This document shows, one piece after another, positions 1 through 9,555 of a stretch of DNA of 64,000 bases. The stretch lies in NCBI GenBank assembly GCA_028751875.1, contig CM054140.1, positions 20,796,993 to 20,860,992 on the forward strand. The letters are read 5' to 3'. The DNA is from Rapana venosa (Eukaryota > Mollusca > Gastropoda > Neogastropoda > Muricidae). Made by a program: the position numbers and the translations under genes. The notes beneath the pieces were generated by a model. It had not been told where the DNA came from, ran no database searches, and worked only from the letters and a program-made list of their open reading frames with translations. Position 1 is the stretch's first letter; every line of letters starts with the position of its first letter.

Positions 1-145
1 TATCCCTCACTTTGTTTCTGCCTTGTTCCTTTTTTCCCTGCCACCCCTTCTTGTCCGTTCTTCGTCATTTTCGCTCTTATGACAGACAGGCTAATGGTTT
101 CTGTCTGAGCGTTCGGAGAAGAAGTAGTAGAATCATCGACAGGTG
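1..145 (+). repeat. Retroposon family R1, copy 1 (cut by window edge)
   Basis: Pyrimidine-rich body followed by a 3' end of the form TTTCTGTCTGAGCGTTCGGA and GAAGAAG. The same body and end recur at 180-508 (minus), 11672-11960 (plus) and 15189-15495 (plus). The 3' end also matches the LINE terminus at 55725-55770, so R1 is probably a non-autonomous retroposon mobilised by that LINE. Confidence 0.6.
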
Positions 146-179
146 AAGGGATTTTAGGTGCATGCCAGCGGTGTTTACA

Positions 180-508
180 TTTCTTTATTGTTGAATGCTT
201 AGACAGCAGCCATTGTTGTCTAATAATACATGAGCGAAAATGCATCACGATGCCTTTAAGCGCCTGACAAGTCAGGCCCAGCGCATCCGACTTCAGCATA
301 AAAGAGAATAAATTGTTATCTTTTAAATCTTTCTGGGTGAAAAAGGCTGGATACTGGACCAAGAAGGCAGAAAATAGACAAGAAGGGGATGACGGGAAGA
401 AAAAGAACAAGGCAGAAACGAAGAGAGGGTTAGAAAAGAGGACATTTCTAGCACAGAATTTCCAGAAGGTAGGGATTCTATTTTTACTGACAGGCCACGC
501 CCCCCATG
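180..508 (-). repeat. Retroposon family R1, copy 2
   Basis: Reverse-strand copy of R1. The tail lies at the left (a complement of the GCTGTCTAAGCATTCAA type near 198-215). The head (GGCCTGTCAGTA, then TTCTGGAAATTCTGTGCTAG) lies at the right, near 450-500. It forms an inverted pair with copy 1. The reading frames inside it are incidental. Confidence 0.6.
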
Positions 509-1253
509 GGGGAGGTGTTTAAACTTAATCTTAGCCAAAGGCCGATAAGTGATGCAACATGCTGTCGGTATAGCAGTATAGCAGGACCCAAGCTCAGTTT
601 ATAGGCCTGTAGGCTATAGCCTACTGCTGTCAAGTAGGCTACTGTTGTAAGGTGCTGGCAAGGGACTGATGACTTGGAGCAACCACAGGTAGGTCTAAAG
701 CTAGAGCGGAATTTGTCTAAGAATTAAAAACAAAACAAAAAAGACTTGATAACGCAAACAAACAAAATCTACTCCTAGACACATCAATAAAATCTCTATC
801 ATAAAACAAGGAGGAACTCAGATCCTGCATACATCTTATTTGCATCTCTGACACATAATAAAATTCCAAACTGGTCGTAGATTTTGCTGACTGTTATGGG
901 TGTTATCGACTCAACTCCACTGACATTTTCAACACTGACGAAAACATACACGACACGATGACGTTCATCGGAGCTCGTGACTTTAGATCTATATTTGTCA
1001 GTTCTGTGTCTATGGGCTGCAGTTTGTCAGTTTTGATTGAAGGGAGAGAAAAAAAAGAGAAACAAAAAAGCTCAAGTTATATTCTGTCACGTCGCGTCAA
1101 TTTGGATCAATTTATCACTGAGACAGACCCGGCTTTTCAGGTAGGAGTCTAGACATAGCCCTATATCTTAATGTTCAATATCTCGCTGTCTTCAGCACAT
1201 ATTTATGTGTTTATTTATTTAGTTTTATATTGAAAACGCATCCCGGGTACCAG
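509..1253. other. No gene seen
   Basis: AT-rich sequence with a small (TAGGCCTGTAGGCTA)-like palindromic patch near 600-640. No coding signal, RNA gene or clear repeat was recognised. Confidence 0.5.
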
Positions 1254-1306
1254 CTTTCGTGGCGCAGCGGTTAGCACATTGGGTTCCTCGCTGGATTCGA
1301 ATGTCA
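1254..1306 (+). repeat. tRNA-like SINE head fragment
   Basis: Contains an A-box-like TGGCGCAGCGGTTAGCACA and a B-box-like GGATTCGAATG at tRNA-like spacing. It has no closed acceptor stem or anticodon arm, so it reads as the head of a tRNA-derived SINE and not a tRNA gene. Confidence 0.5.
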
Positions 1307-1471
1307 TAAGAGTAATAGCTTTGTTTTGTTTTGTCTTTCTTTGTTTATATTTCTTGGTGGTGGTGGTGGCTGAGAGTGAGTGGTAATGGTTGTCCCTTCC
1401 GTTCCCCCACCCACCCTTTGCCCCGCTGGAAAAAAAAAGACATTAAAAAGAATAACAATAATATTACGCTC

Positions 1472-1585
1472 AAGGCCAACCCGTCCACTCTCTGATGTTG
1501 TCTTCCCATCGTTTTTTTCTGTTTCTTTGTCTCCCTCCTTGTACCGTTCCCTGTAGGACAGTCTTGGCCAGTTCAGGAGTAACTG
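1472..1585 (-). mobile_element. LINE ORF2 C-terminal fragment
   Basis: The minus strand encodes LAKTVLQGTVQGGRQR followed by KKRWEDNIREWTG. This is the characteristic C-terminal tail of many invertebrate non-LTR retrotransposon polyproteins. It is short and truncated on both sides. A related tail (DNIREWTRMNDS) is at 44744-44882. Confidence 0.65.
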
Positions 1586-1594
1586 GTACTGTTT

Positions 1595-2443
1595 GGAGAG
1601 AGAGAGAGAGAGACAGAGACAGACCGACAGACCGACAGACACAGAGAGAAGACCCGATCTTGTGACACGGTAAGAAAGACAATGGACAACATGACCACAA
1701 GAGAGAGAGAGACAATGACAGTATTTTATTGTAATAAGCTGTTAAAGCCCATTTACAAGGGGACAGTGGGAAGGGGACTGGGCACAAAACACGTATTTTC
1801 AGAAATACAGATGTATCATTTCTACAGCCCAAATGGTCGACATGGCATGGATTCCACAACATGGTGAAGTGTTTTACATTACGATTCAGATGAATTGGTG
1901 CCTAACACTTTCGCCCATTGCTAATGGGGAAAGGGAGGGGGGAGGGTAACAACAACCACAAACATCATTTAAACACCGAGTCTGTGACAGGGCTTCCTGT
2001 CCCTACATTCCGTCTGATCCGGTAACTCATGCTTTTCCAACACGTGAAAAACCTAACTCACAATATGCCTAACCTCCTGTTTTGCTCTCTCAAGAGAGAG
2101 AGAGAGAGGAGAGACAGACAGACAGACAGATAGACAGACAGACAGACAGTGTAGAAGAGTCTTCTACAGTCACGAAAAACAGGCTATTGTGTAATACTTT
2201 TTCTTCTTCTTTTTTGTTTTTTTGGTGCAAAGTAGGTCTACATCCACCTGCCAACACTGGTGATCGATTCACTTCGGCCTCTGTCACTGACTGATGCCCA
2301 CGCGACCTGCTGCTTGCTGGCAGACTGACCGTGATGCATTCCAATGCTTTGGCTCCAAGGACCTGAGTGAGCAGCTGTTTTGTGGTCATGTTGTCCGTCA
2401 CAGTTCCTACCTGACAACATTAAAAGATCCTCTGTGTGTATGC

Positions 2444-2478
<35 letters not shown>

Positions 2479-2760
2479 CGTGTGTGTTGGTGTGTGTGTA
2501 TCTCTATGTGTGTGTGTGTGTGTTGTGTGTCTGTCTGTCTGTCTGTGTGTATCTGTTGTCCGTCTCTCTGGTGGCTGGCTGGCTGGCTGTCTGTCTGTCT
2601 CTCTCTCTCTCTCTCTTGTGGTCATGTTGTCCATTACCTTTCGTACCGTGATAACAAGATCGGGTCTTCTCTCTGTCTCTCCCTGTCTGTTTGTCTGTCT
2701 GTATGTCTCTCTCTCTCATGTCTAATTTTGATTGTGAAAGAGTATACTGCCTGAAAAAAA

Positions 2761-2790
<30 letters not shown>
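1595..2790. repeat. Microsatellite-rich block with an inverted repeat pair
   Basis: (GA)n, (CAGA)n, (GT)n, (CTGT)n and (CT)n tracts. A stretch at about 1600-1715 (GAAGACCCGATCTTGT, then GGACAACATGACCACAAGAG) recurs inverted at about 2590-2720, and a shorter sense piece of the second copy lies near 2385-2405. The reading frames here come from the simple repeats. No gene is supported. Confidence 0.6.
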
Positions 2791-2791
<1 letters not shown>

Positions 2792-4135
2792 GTGTCTTCT
2801 CATTCATGTTTAGATTGGCACGTTGTCGAGTAGAGTTTAATGCGGAAAATCAATCGTGATCAGATGTGTCGGGTGTTGATCCGTGTGTGTGTGTGTGTGT
2901 TGTGTGAAAGGATTTGTTCTATTTCCTCATCACCGGTGTAAAGTGGGTACAGCTCTGTGGAAGTATCATGCGACAGACTACTACGTCACAGGTGGTGAAA
3001 ACCACACACCACGAAACAGGATAACTCCGCTATTTTGCTCAAGATACTTTAATTATTTAACTGATTTCATGCGAAGAGTATGACTATTGCCAAAAAAAAC
3101 ACACACAGATATATAGATAATAGATATATATTATATATATATGTCCTTGTGTGTGTGTGTGTGTGTGTGTTAGAGAGAGAGAGGTGTTGAGAAAAGATGG
3201 TTAGAGAGGTGGCGCTTGATGTAAGAGGGGAGGAGGGATATGGTAAAGGAAACCCAGTAAACATTTTTCTGTCATAACACCACCACCCTCCCACACACCC
3301 CTCCCTCCCCAAACAACACACACACACACACACACACACACACCGAAAAACCAACTAAACAAGACAAAACTCCAGGGATGAAATTAATTAGAAGCGCCTC
3401 AAAAAGCAGCATATGGTGCCACCCCCCCAAAAAAAACAACAAAAAACATATGGTGCCAAATGGGAATGTAAACAGCAAACGGGCCAAACAGCTTCACTGT
3501 TCAGGGTTAGGCAGGCTAGCTAGGCATATACATGTATGTGCTTTCCTGTTATGTTGGCTGTGTGCCGAAATAGCCCTGTATGTAATGACACCCGCCACTC
3601 CTTGTTCCCTCTACCATGCCACGTCACTGCAATGTGTGATAGTTTGCTTTTTTCCTATGGGGTTTCTACGCCCATCAGCGGTGTTTTCCAGTGACTAAAA
3701 TTAGACGATGACCTCACTTCTCAAATATGTAGGTCCAGGTGTACCTTCCTAACCAGTATTGTGCCTTGCACACTTGTAGTATGTCTCACAGTGATGGTGT
3801 ACTGTTTTGCAGCTGTCAATGTTTTGATTGTAGACCTACTTTGGGGGGTTTTCCTCATATTTTATAATTTATTTATTCATTTTGATAACTTTTGTTTATT
3901 GTGCTTGATAATGGTGACTATCTTTCTATCCTTATAACTAACGTCAACCAAATTAAGGGGGTTAAAACCCTCTCAATTTCATCCTCCCTCCCTCCCCCCC
4001 CCCCTCTTTTTCCCCCCATGATCTATATGTTTATCTACTTATGTGTCTATCTATATATGCCCCTCTGTCATCTACATGTCTGTTTTTGCTCGTGCATGTG
4101 TGCACATGTTCTTTCCTTTATTTATCTTTTTTTTG
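2791..4135. other. Non-coding, simple repeats
   Basis: Contains (GT)n at about 2883-2902 and 3148-3170, (CA)n at about 3316-3343 and a C-run near 3992. No gene or recognisable element was seen. Confidence 0.45.
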
Positions 4136-4240
4136 TGTGTGTTGTATTGAGGATAATGGAAAAAGCACATGTGCTTTTTGTTTGTTTTTTTAAACATCCA
4201 ATCTCCATGTGCATGACATTTTGTAAATTTTGACATTTTC
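4136..4240 (-). repeat. SINE S1, 3' part (tail b)
   Basis: Carries the tail motif seen in most S1 copies (GAGGATAATGGAAAAAGCAC, then CATCCAATCTCC and TTTTGTAAATTT). The core and head are missing. Confidence 0.6.
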
Positions 4241-5529
4241 TCAATTGTGTGTGTAAGTAAAGAAAAGAACACTATCAAATGACAAGACAATAAAATGTGA
4301 AGAAAAAAAGGGTAAAAAATGATATAATGGGTGGAAAATGCGGGATGAAAACCAGAAGACTCATCCTAAAATCACTTTTCATGTGGGATGACTGGAGGAT
4401 TCAGTCATTGATTCAAGTTGGCTGAGAGATAAACATTTCTTGGAGCAGATAGGCAGTTTGCAAGAATGATGGCAAGACTTGGCAGAAAAGTCTTTTCATA
4501 TTTACACCAGTTTCTTTGATGTGAATTGTTTACTTTAAAGGTCAACATACAGTGATACTGTTCAGAAAAAGTTAAATGTGTGTGTGTGTGTGCGTGTGCG
4601 TGTGCATATGAGTGCACGCATGTGCATGCTGTATGTTATGCAAACATTTTTTAGAGCACAAATGCAGTATACTTTTTATATATATATATATTTTTTTTTT
4701 CCCTTTTCATGAAGTCTTCACATCTTTCATGATTTATATATTGATAAATGTATGTATGCATATATGTAATGTATACATGCTTGTTTTGTAATTCCACATA
4801 TACGTGGCTTTTAGTTGAGAAAAAAAGTAAACCACTGTATGACCTTTAAAAAAAAAAGAATATGTTATGAAGTAACAGTTTCTGAGTTAGCTTCAGGTTT
4901 TTTTTCTTGTAGTTTTTGTTTTACAGATTGGACAATCAGGCAGAATTGTTTGTGTCAACATCTGATTGTGACCAACGCTAATGTATTATTTTTGTTTGTG
5001 ATGTATATTTTAAAATGTGTTGGATTTATAAGGTTTGCATTTAGTGTGAAAAGAACAGACTGGTTTATTTCAGTTCAGTCTTCATCTGCATATGCAACTA
5101 AATGCAAGCACACTGAATTAAAACTGTGCTGGGAACAGATTTTTTTATAGAATTAAAACTTTGCTGGGAACAGATTTTTATCATTGTGGCTTTTCATTTT
5201 TTTATGTGTTCATTTTTCTTGGCTTAAAATTCCAACAATTAGACCTTGAGTAGCAGCAGTCTGGGCCAGTCTTTCAGAAGAGATGATAAACAGGGGTCTT
5301 GTGTACAGCGCATGGAAAAGAACTGACAGCAACAAGATAGTTGTCCTGGCAAAATTGTTTTGAAAAAGCCACTGTCACTGGGACACAAACATAGGAAAAC
5401 ACAAGGGGTGGCTGTGCTCTTGTTGCCATGAGCTCTCTCTATGGAGAGCAGCTTGAGCATCATGCAGGGGAATCTGCTGTGACAGAGTGGTATACAACAA
5501 AATACAACATAAAAGAGTATAGCCAAGTA
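4241..5529. other. Non-coding; short tandem duplication at about 5115-5180
   Basis: AT-rich with a (TA)n tract near 4678-4690. A segment of about 33 bp (GAATTAAAACTGTGCTGGGA) is duplicated in tandem around 5115-5180. No gene recognised. Confidence 0.5.
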
Positions 5530-6125
5530 GCATGTAGAACATCTTGCACCCATGTTAAAACCTGTTTTGCCCTTTTATTTATTTTGTTTTATTCTTTTAT
5601 ATCGAGGATAATGGAATAAGCACTAATGTGCTTTTTTACATACAGTCCCCGTGTGTATGCGGTTTTGTAAATTGTCATCTGTTCCCACAGGCACACAATG
5701 GCCTACTCTTACAAAAAGCGGAACAGGATTTTAACGTGTGCGCAAGATGTTCTGCATGCGTTCGCACACGGGGCCTCGGTTTATAGTCTCATCCGAAGGA
5801 CTTTTGGGGAGAGTGGAGTCTGCACTGATGTTAACTCCAGGGGAAAATATCCCCCTTGAACGGGAATCGAACCCGGGTCGTCAAATTGCGAGCGCACTGT
5901 TCTAACCACTAGGCTATCCCGTCCTTTGGAAGAGTAGGCTATTTTGTGCCAGTAGGAACAGATGACAATATTGTAAATAACGCATGCACGCAGGTGTTAT
6001 GTTTAGATACCATCCCTGAAGTCGGAATGTGGCTACCTATATTGGGGGTGGGGTGGAGAAAGTCACATACATAAAATCTCATGATTGGTGAACCAAACCT
6101 CTGGGCTCTAGACGAGTAAAGAAGA
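5530..6125 (+). repeat. SINE S1 with tail c, interrupted by an antisense S1
   Basis: The plus-strand S1 core piece at 5530-5572 (AGAACATCTTGCACCC) resumes at 5931 (GAAGAGTAGGCTATTTTGTG). It runs on into tail c: a GAAGTCGGAATGTGGCTACC block, then ATTGGTGAACC and GGGCTCTAGAC. The gap is filled by the minus-strand S1 at 5573-5923. The same arrangement recurs at 13431-14225. Confidence 0.6.
5573..5923 (-). repeat. SINE S1, near-complete (head type 1, tail b)
   Basis: On the minus strand the head begins GACGGGATAGCCTAGTGGTT (A box) and holds a GGGTTCGATTCCCG B box. The shared core follows (CCTTCGGATGAGACTATAAA, CGGGGCC region, AGAACATCTTGCGCACACG), then tail b ending ATTATCCTCGATATAAAAGA. This is a tRNA-derived, Pol III-type SINE. 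Confidence 0.75.
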
Positions 6126-6189
6126 AGAAAAAAGGACACACATGTATGTATCCATGCAAAACCCATGCACACATGGGCTCATATATATA

Positions 6190-6345
6190 TCTCTCACTCA
6201 CACACACGTAGTGACAAATACACACACACTCTCACTGCATTAGTGCATACAAACCAATAGGCTGTACAATAACACACACACACACAGACACACACTCTCA
6301 CACACTCACACACACACACACACACACACCGTGTACAAACAGCAG
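6190..6345. repeat. (CA)n microsatellite cluster
   Basis: Interrupted CA tracts between 6198 and 6330, with CTCACT interruptions. Confidence 0.8.
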
Positions 6346-7220
6346 GTTGTACAATAACACCAGTTAACAGAAGGATCATTTTCACTCTTACTTGCACCGA
6401 CATGCATTCATTCTTCCAACTCTCACACAAAAGAAAACTTCATCACAAAAATATGTATAAACGCACAAACAGTATTGTATTAAGTACCTTCTCTGTGTTT
6501 TTTCCTCCTCAAGTTAGTGATCATATGATATTAATCATACCGTCGTTTATGAACACCGAGTTGAGTGCAAAAAGAACCGAAACAATACCTTGTCATTTTG
6601 AATCCAACAAAATCTATAAAATTAACTTCATTAACAATTGAATAACATTAAATAACATATCATGGATATATTATACATTGTATAAATTAACATTGATATT
6701 TCATAACACTTTTACTTAAATTATGTCATTTGGCATTCACCAGTCAATTCAACAAATTCATAGATCACACACATCATGATCATCACAGTCTGGTCCTTTG
6801 AAAAACACTGTATAGCAAAAACATTCATTCAGCTTCTGCAGCAAAAGCAATCCAGTAAGCACACATATGGCACGCGCGCACGCACACACACCCGACACAA
6901 AGAGCAATCCAACACACACACACACAGCAATCACACGCACACAGAAAAATCCAACACACACACAGAGCAACCACATGCACACAGAACAATCACACACACA
7001 GAGCAATCACACACACACAGCAATCACACACACACAGCAATCCAACACACACACACACACAGAAATCCAACACACACACCACTACAAAGCAATCCAATAA
7101 ACATACACAGAGCAATCCAATAAGCACACACACACAATCTGGAAATAAAAATTTGACTTCACACACACACACACTCACTACAAAGCAATCCAATAAACAC
7201 TCACAGAGCAATCCAATAAG

Positions 7221-7253
<33 letters not shown>

Positions 7254-7444
7254 CTATCATTCCCTGTACAACCAATTCAGAAAAACAAAACACAGGGAGA
7301 AAACTCAAAGCACCTTGGTCTCTGATGTACACACTGAAGCTACAGTCAGGACTGAAAATGTTTTCTTCTGCCACAAAAGAATCATGAACATTACACATAG
7401 TGTCAGTGTCATGGTGATGTTGTCACACAATAAAGTGTGTATCA
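6346..7444 (-). other. Probable jun 3' UTR / downstream region
   Basis: This lies directly downstream of the jun stop codon on the minus strand. It holds an irregular CA-rich repeat (6870-7250) in which AGCAATCC alternates with CA runs. No confident poly(A) signal on the minus strand could be fixed, so the transcript end is unknown. Confidence 0.4.
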
Positions 7445-8401
7445 CTATAACTGCATATTCTGTGTGACCATAATTTGACAACCACTGTTGACATGTTCGA
7501 CTATCTGCTGCTTCAGTTTCATCACCTGTTCCCTGAGCCCGGTTGCTGTAACCAACAAGTCACTGTTCTGTCCTTTCAGTTCTCGTACACGATCTTCCAG
7601 GCGTGAGATTCGTTCTAGTTTACGAGTACGACACTTTCTGGCAGCAACCCTGTTTCGGGCCCGCTTCCTCTCCAGTTTGATCCTTTCCTGAGATTCCATG
7701 TTGATGGGGGAGAGTGGAGGGGAGGAGCTCAAACAAGGGACAGTCTGGGGCTCCTCCTCTACTTTAGGGAAGTGAATCTGGACGTCCACCACAGGGGCCG
7801 ACTGACGGGAGGGAAGGGGGGCGGGCTTGGACTGAGACACTACGCCCACTGCCGAAGACACAGGCAGAGCAGCAGTGGAAAGTCCCACTGTTGACAGGTT
7901 TACCCCATTGGGCAGAGAGGTGGTTGTTGAAACTTGCTGTAGAGAAGGTTCCACTGGAAGAGCAGCACTTTGAGTGACAGTTGAGTTCGGTGGAAAGGAC
8001 TGTCCAATGGAACTGTTGGCGGTGGTGGTGATGATGGTTTTGGCTTGTGACGATGGCTGAAGCATCAAGCCTTTACCATTCACAGGGCCCACCTCTTGAG
8101 ATTGTAACTGAGCCAATGCGTCCACAAATCCTCGGGCGTAGGCCTCTTGTTCTTCCGTAACAAACTTGGGGAAGACAAACTGGGTTGGGGTGGGCGTTGT
8201 TGTCACCATCCCGTTGGCTTGTATTATCATCTTTTCCAGTTCGGGTGATGCCAGTTTCAACATATGTAAGTCTGGCGACTGAAGAAGAGCTGCTGTTTTC
8301 TTTGCTTTTGAACTTGTCCCATTGAAATCCAAAGTCATGTTCTGTTTGAGTCGCTTTACAGCAGACTCTGGCTCGTTGGAGTCGAACATAGATGGTTCCA
8401 T
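7445..8401 (-). CDS. jun: Transcription factor AP-1 subunit Jun
   Basis: Orthologue of c-Jun, a nuclear bZIP factor that binds TGA(C/G)TCA as a homodimer or with Fos/ATF partners and is activated by JNK. It encodes 318 residues from the ATG at 8401 (MEPSMFDSN), which has A at -3 and G at +4. The open frame extends 15 bases further upstream but only to a GTG. Order of features: JNK docking (delta-like) region [11 protein letters not shown] (about 16-26); JNK sites SPD and SPE at about Ser42 and Ser52 in LLQSPD and [18 protein letters not shown] with two TP sites (about 67-75); a Pro/Ser/Thr-rich middle; a basic region with [17 protein letters not shown] (about 249-266); then a leucine zipper ending near residue 300 and a GCQIMVTQ tail. 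Human c-Jun (331 residues) has the same plan and is also intronless. Its 5' end faces MSH5. Confidence 0.95.
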   Translation of the reverse strand: MEPSMFDSNEPESAVKRLKQNMTLDFNGTSSKAKKTAALLQSPDLHMLKLASPELEKMIIQANGMVTTTPTPTQFVFPKFVTEEQEAYARGFVDALAQLQSQEVGPVNGKGLMLQPSSQAKTIITTTANSSIGQSFPPNSTVTQSAALPVEPSLQQVSTTTSLPNGVNLSTVGLSTAALPVSSAVGVVSQSKPAPLPSRQSAPVVDVQIHFPKVEEEPQTVPCLSSSPPLSPINMESQERIKLERKRARNRVAARKCRTRKLERISRLEDRVRELKGQNSDLLVTATGLREQVMKLKQQIVEHVNSGCQIMVTQNMQL

Positions 8402-8453
8402 TTTTACTGAAGGCACACGTAGATCCAGTTTGAAAAATGAAGTGTGTTATCTC

Positions 8454-8460
8454 TGAGTCA
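8454..8460. promoter_or_regulatory. AP-1 (TRE) site, TGAGTCA
   Basis: Perfect heptamer 53 bp upstream of the jun ATG, probably in the 5' UTR. Confidence 0.55.
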
Positions 8461-8476
8461 GTCAAAATGAGTGAGA

Positions 8477-8483
8477 TGACTCA
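8477..8483. promoter_or_regulatory. AP-1 (TRE) site, TGACTCA
   Basis: Perfect heptamer 76 bp upstream of the jun ATG, 16 bp from the previous AP-1 site. Confidence 0.55.
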
Positions 8484-8591
8484 CAGGTGTAAGGCGGGGA
8501 TCCCTTCGCTGCTGCTATCAGCACAGTCACTTTCGATATCGGAGGCTAGAGTGTCTGCTGTTGTAGTAGTGTCCGCTCTCTGAGGATACGT

Positions 8592-8600
8592 CTATTTAAC
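8592..8600 (-). promoter_or_regulatory. TATA-like or MEF2-like element of jun
   Basis: The minus strand reads GTTAAATAG, and the plus strand CTATTTAAC resembles a MEF2 core. Read as a TATA box it would place the jun start near 8565-8570, leaving a 5' UTR of about 165 bp. Confidence 0.45.
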
Positions 8601-8603
8601 CCG

Positions 8604-8610
8604 TGAGTCA
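8604..8610. promoter_or_regulatory. AP-1 (TRE) site, TGAGTCA
   Basis: Perfect heptamer immediately upstream of the TATA-like element on the jun side, the position expected for Jun autoregulation. Confidence 0.65.
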
Positions 8611-8628
8611 TTCATCTAAATGTAGAAT

Positions 8629-8636
8629 TGACATCA
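8629..8636. promoter_or_regulatory. TGACATCA element (jun1-TRE-like)
   Basis: Identical octamer to the proximal jun1 TRE of the human c-jun promoter, which binds Jun/ATF2. Here it lies about 60-70 bp upstream of the inferred jun start, in the reverse orientation relative to jun. Confidence 0.55.
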
Positions 8637-8651
8637 TCGGTAAGCAGTTCC

Positions 8652-8656
8652 ATTGG
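8652..8656 (-). promoter_or_regulatory. CCAAT box
   Basis: ATTGG on the plus strand, so CCAAT in the jun direction, about 85 bp upstream of the inferred jun start. A second copy lies at 8704-8708. Confidence 0.5.
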
Positions 8657-8676
8657 TTAAAAGCTACATCATGTAT

Positions 8677-8682
8677 CACGTG
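8677..8682. promoter_or_regulatory. E-box CACGTG
   Basis: Palindromic CACGTG in the middle of the divergent promoter, about 100 bp upstream of the MSH5 ATG. It is a candidate USF or Myc/Max site. Confidence 0.4.
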
Positions 8683-8703
8683 GTCCAGATTGCCAGAAAT
8701 CCT

Positions 8704-8708
8704 ATTGG
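8704..8708 (-). promoter_or_regulatory. CCAAT box (second)
   Basis: Second inverted ATTGG, 52 bp from the first. It lies 70 bp from the MSH5 ATG, so it could serve either gene. Confidence 0.45.
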
Positions 8709-8777
8709 TTCATACAGTAAAACGTCATTTGAAGAGAATTGTGGGATGTGCTTCTCTTCTGTTTCTAATTTTGGAAA

Positions 8778-8792
8778 ATGGCATCCTCGCAG
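8778..8792 (+). CDS. MSH5: MSH5 exon 1 (coding part)
   Basis: ATG with A at -3 and G at +4, encoding MASSQ and then a CAG|GTAGAA donor. It was chosen because exon 2 has an upstream in-frame stop and no ATG, the phase (0) fits, and human MSH5 also starts MAS. The acceptor of exon 2 could lie elsewhere, so this exon is inferred. Confidence 0.6.
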
Positions 8793-9224
8793 GTAGAATG
8801 TCGTCTGCTTTTCAATCTCAGGGTCATAATTTCCCTGATTTTTTTTTTCGGTTTCTGTATTCACAGTTCACATGATTGATAGCTTTGCCATTTTATATGA
8901 ATACTCATGAATAGGTTTTAGCCTTTTAGATGATTACTAGACGATAGCCTCAAAAACGCCTTGGATTTAGATGAAATTAGGCCTAAGTGACGCGTGTCCC
9001 GATTACCCAGGGCTGATGGATGACTCATCCTGAGAGTCCTTTCTTACTTGGCCTCTTGCCAACAGGGCAACAGAGGTTACGTTTCATGTAGAAGTAGGAC
9101 ACTTCCACAACGTCCGCTGTGGACCATAGGCCTATGCTAAGTAAGATTATAGGAATGGTTATAACGTTTCAATTATTCTTTTCTGAAGCTGAAGGTTTGC
9201 AAGTCTACTCAAACCACACACACA

Positions 9225-9262
<38 letters not shown>

Positions 9263-9263
9263 T

Positions 9264-9325
<62 letters not shown>

Positions 9326-9524
9326 CACACACACACTTGTTTTTCCTTAAATTTTTTGTATGGATAGTTCAACAAGTTTTTCATGGTTACATCTGGGGTT
9401 TTCTTCCCATTCACTGTCCAAACACTGACATTAACTTTTTAATATTTTGTCCTTTCAGTTTCTCCTCCCCATTACCCAATATCCCATTTGAGTGGGTATA
9501 TGTTAAAGCACACACACACACACA

Positions 9525-9555
<31 letters not shown>

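Larger units (their letters stand above)
8402..8777. promoter_or_regulatory. Divergent jun / MSH5 promoter region
   Basis: Only 376 bp separate the jun ATG (8401, minus) from the proposed MSH5 ATG (8778, plus), so both transcription starts should lie here. The region holds AP-1 sites, a TGACATCA element, two inverted CCAAT boxes and a CACGTG E-box, listed separately. The start sites themselves are inferred. Confidence 0.65.

Noticed and set aside
4815..5150. 111-codon frame in AT-rich DNA
   Set aside because: Low-complexity, compositionally driven frame with no family and a tandem duplication at its end.
5860..5923. tRNA genes at SINE heads (also 9873, 13980, 27690, 35358, 38650, 55887)
   Set aside because: A and B boxes are present, but acceptor stems and anticodon arms do not close and the sequences continue into SINE bodies.
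7445..8416. jun start at 8416
   Set aside because: The codon there is GTG. The first ATG in frame with good context is at 8401.
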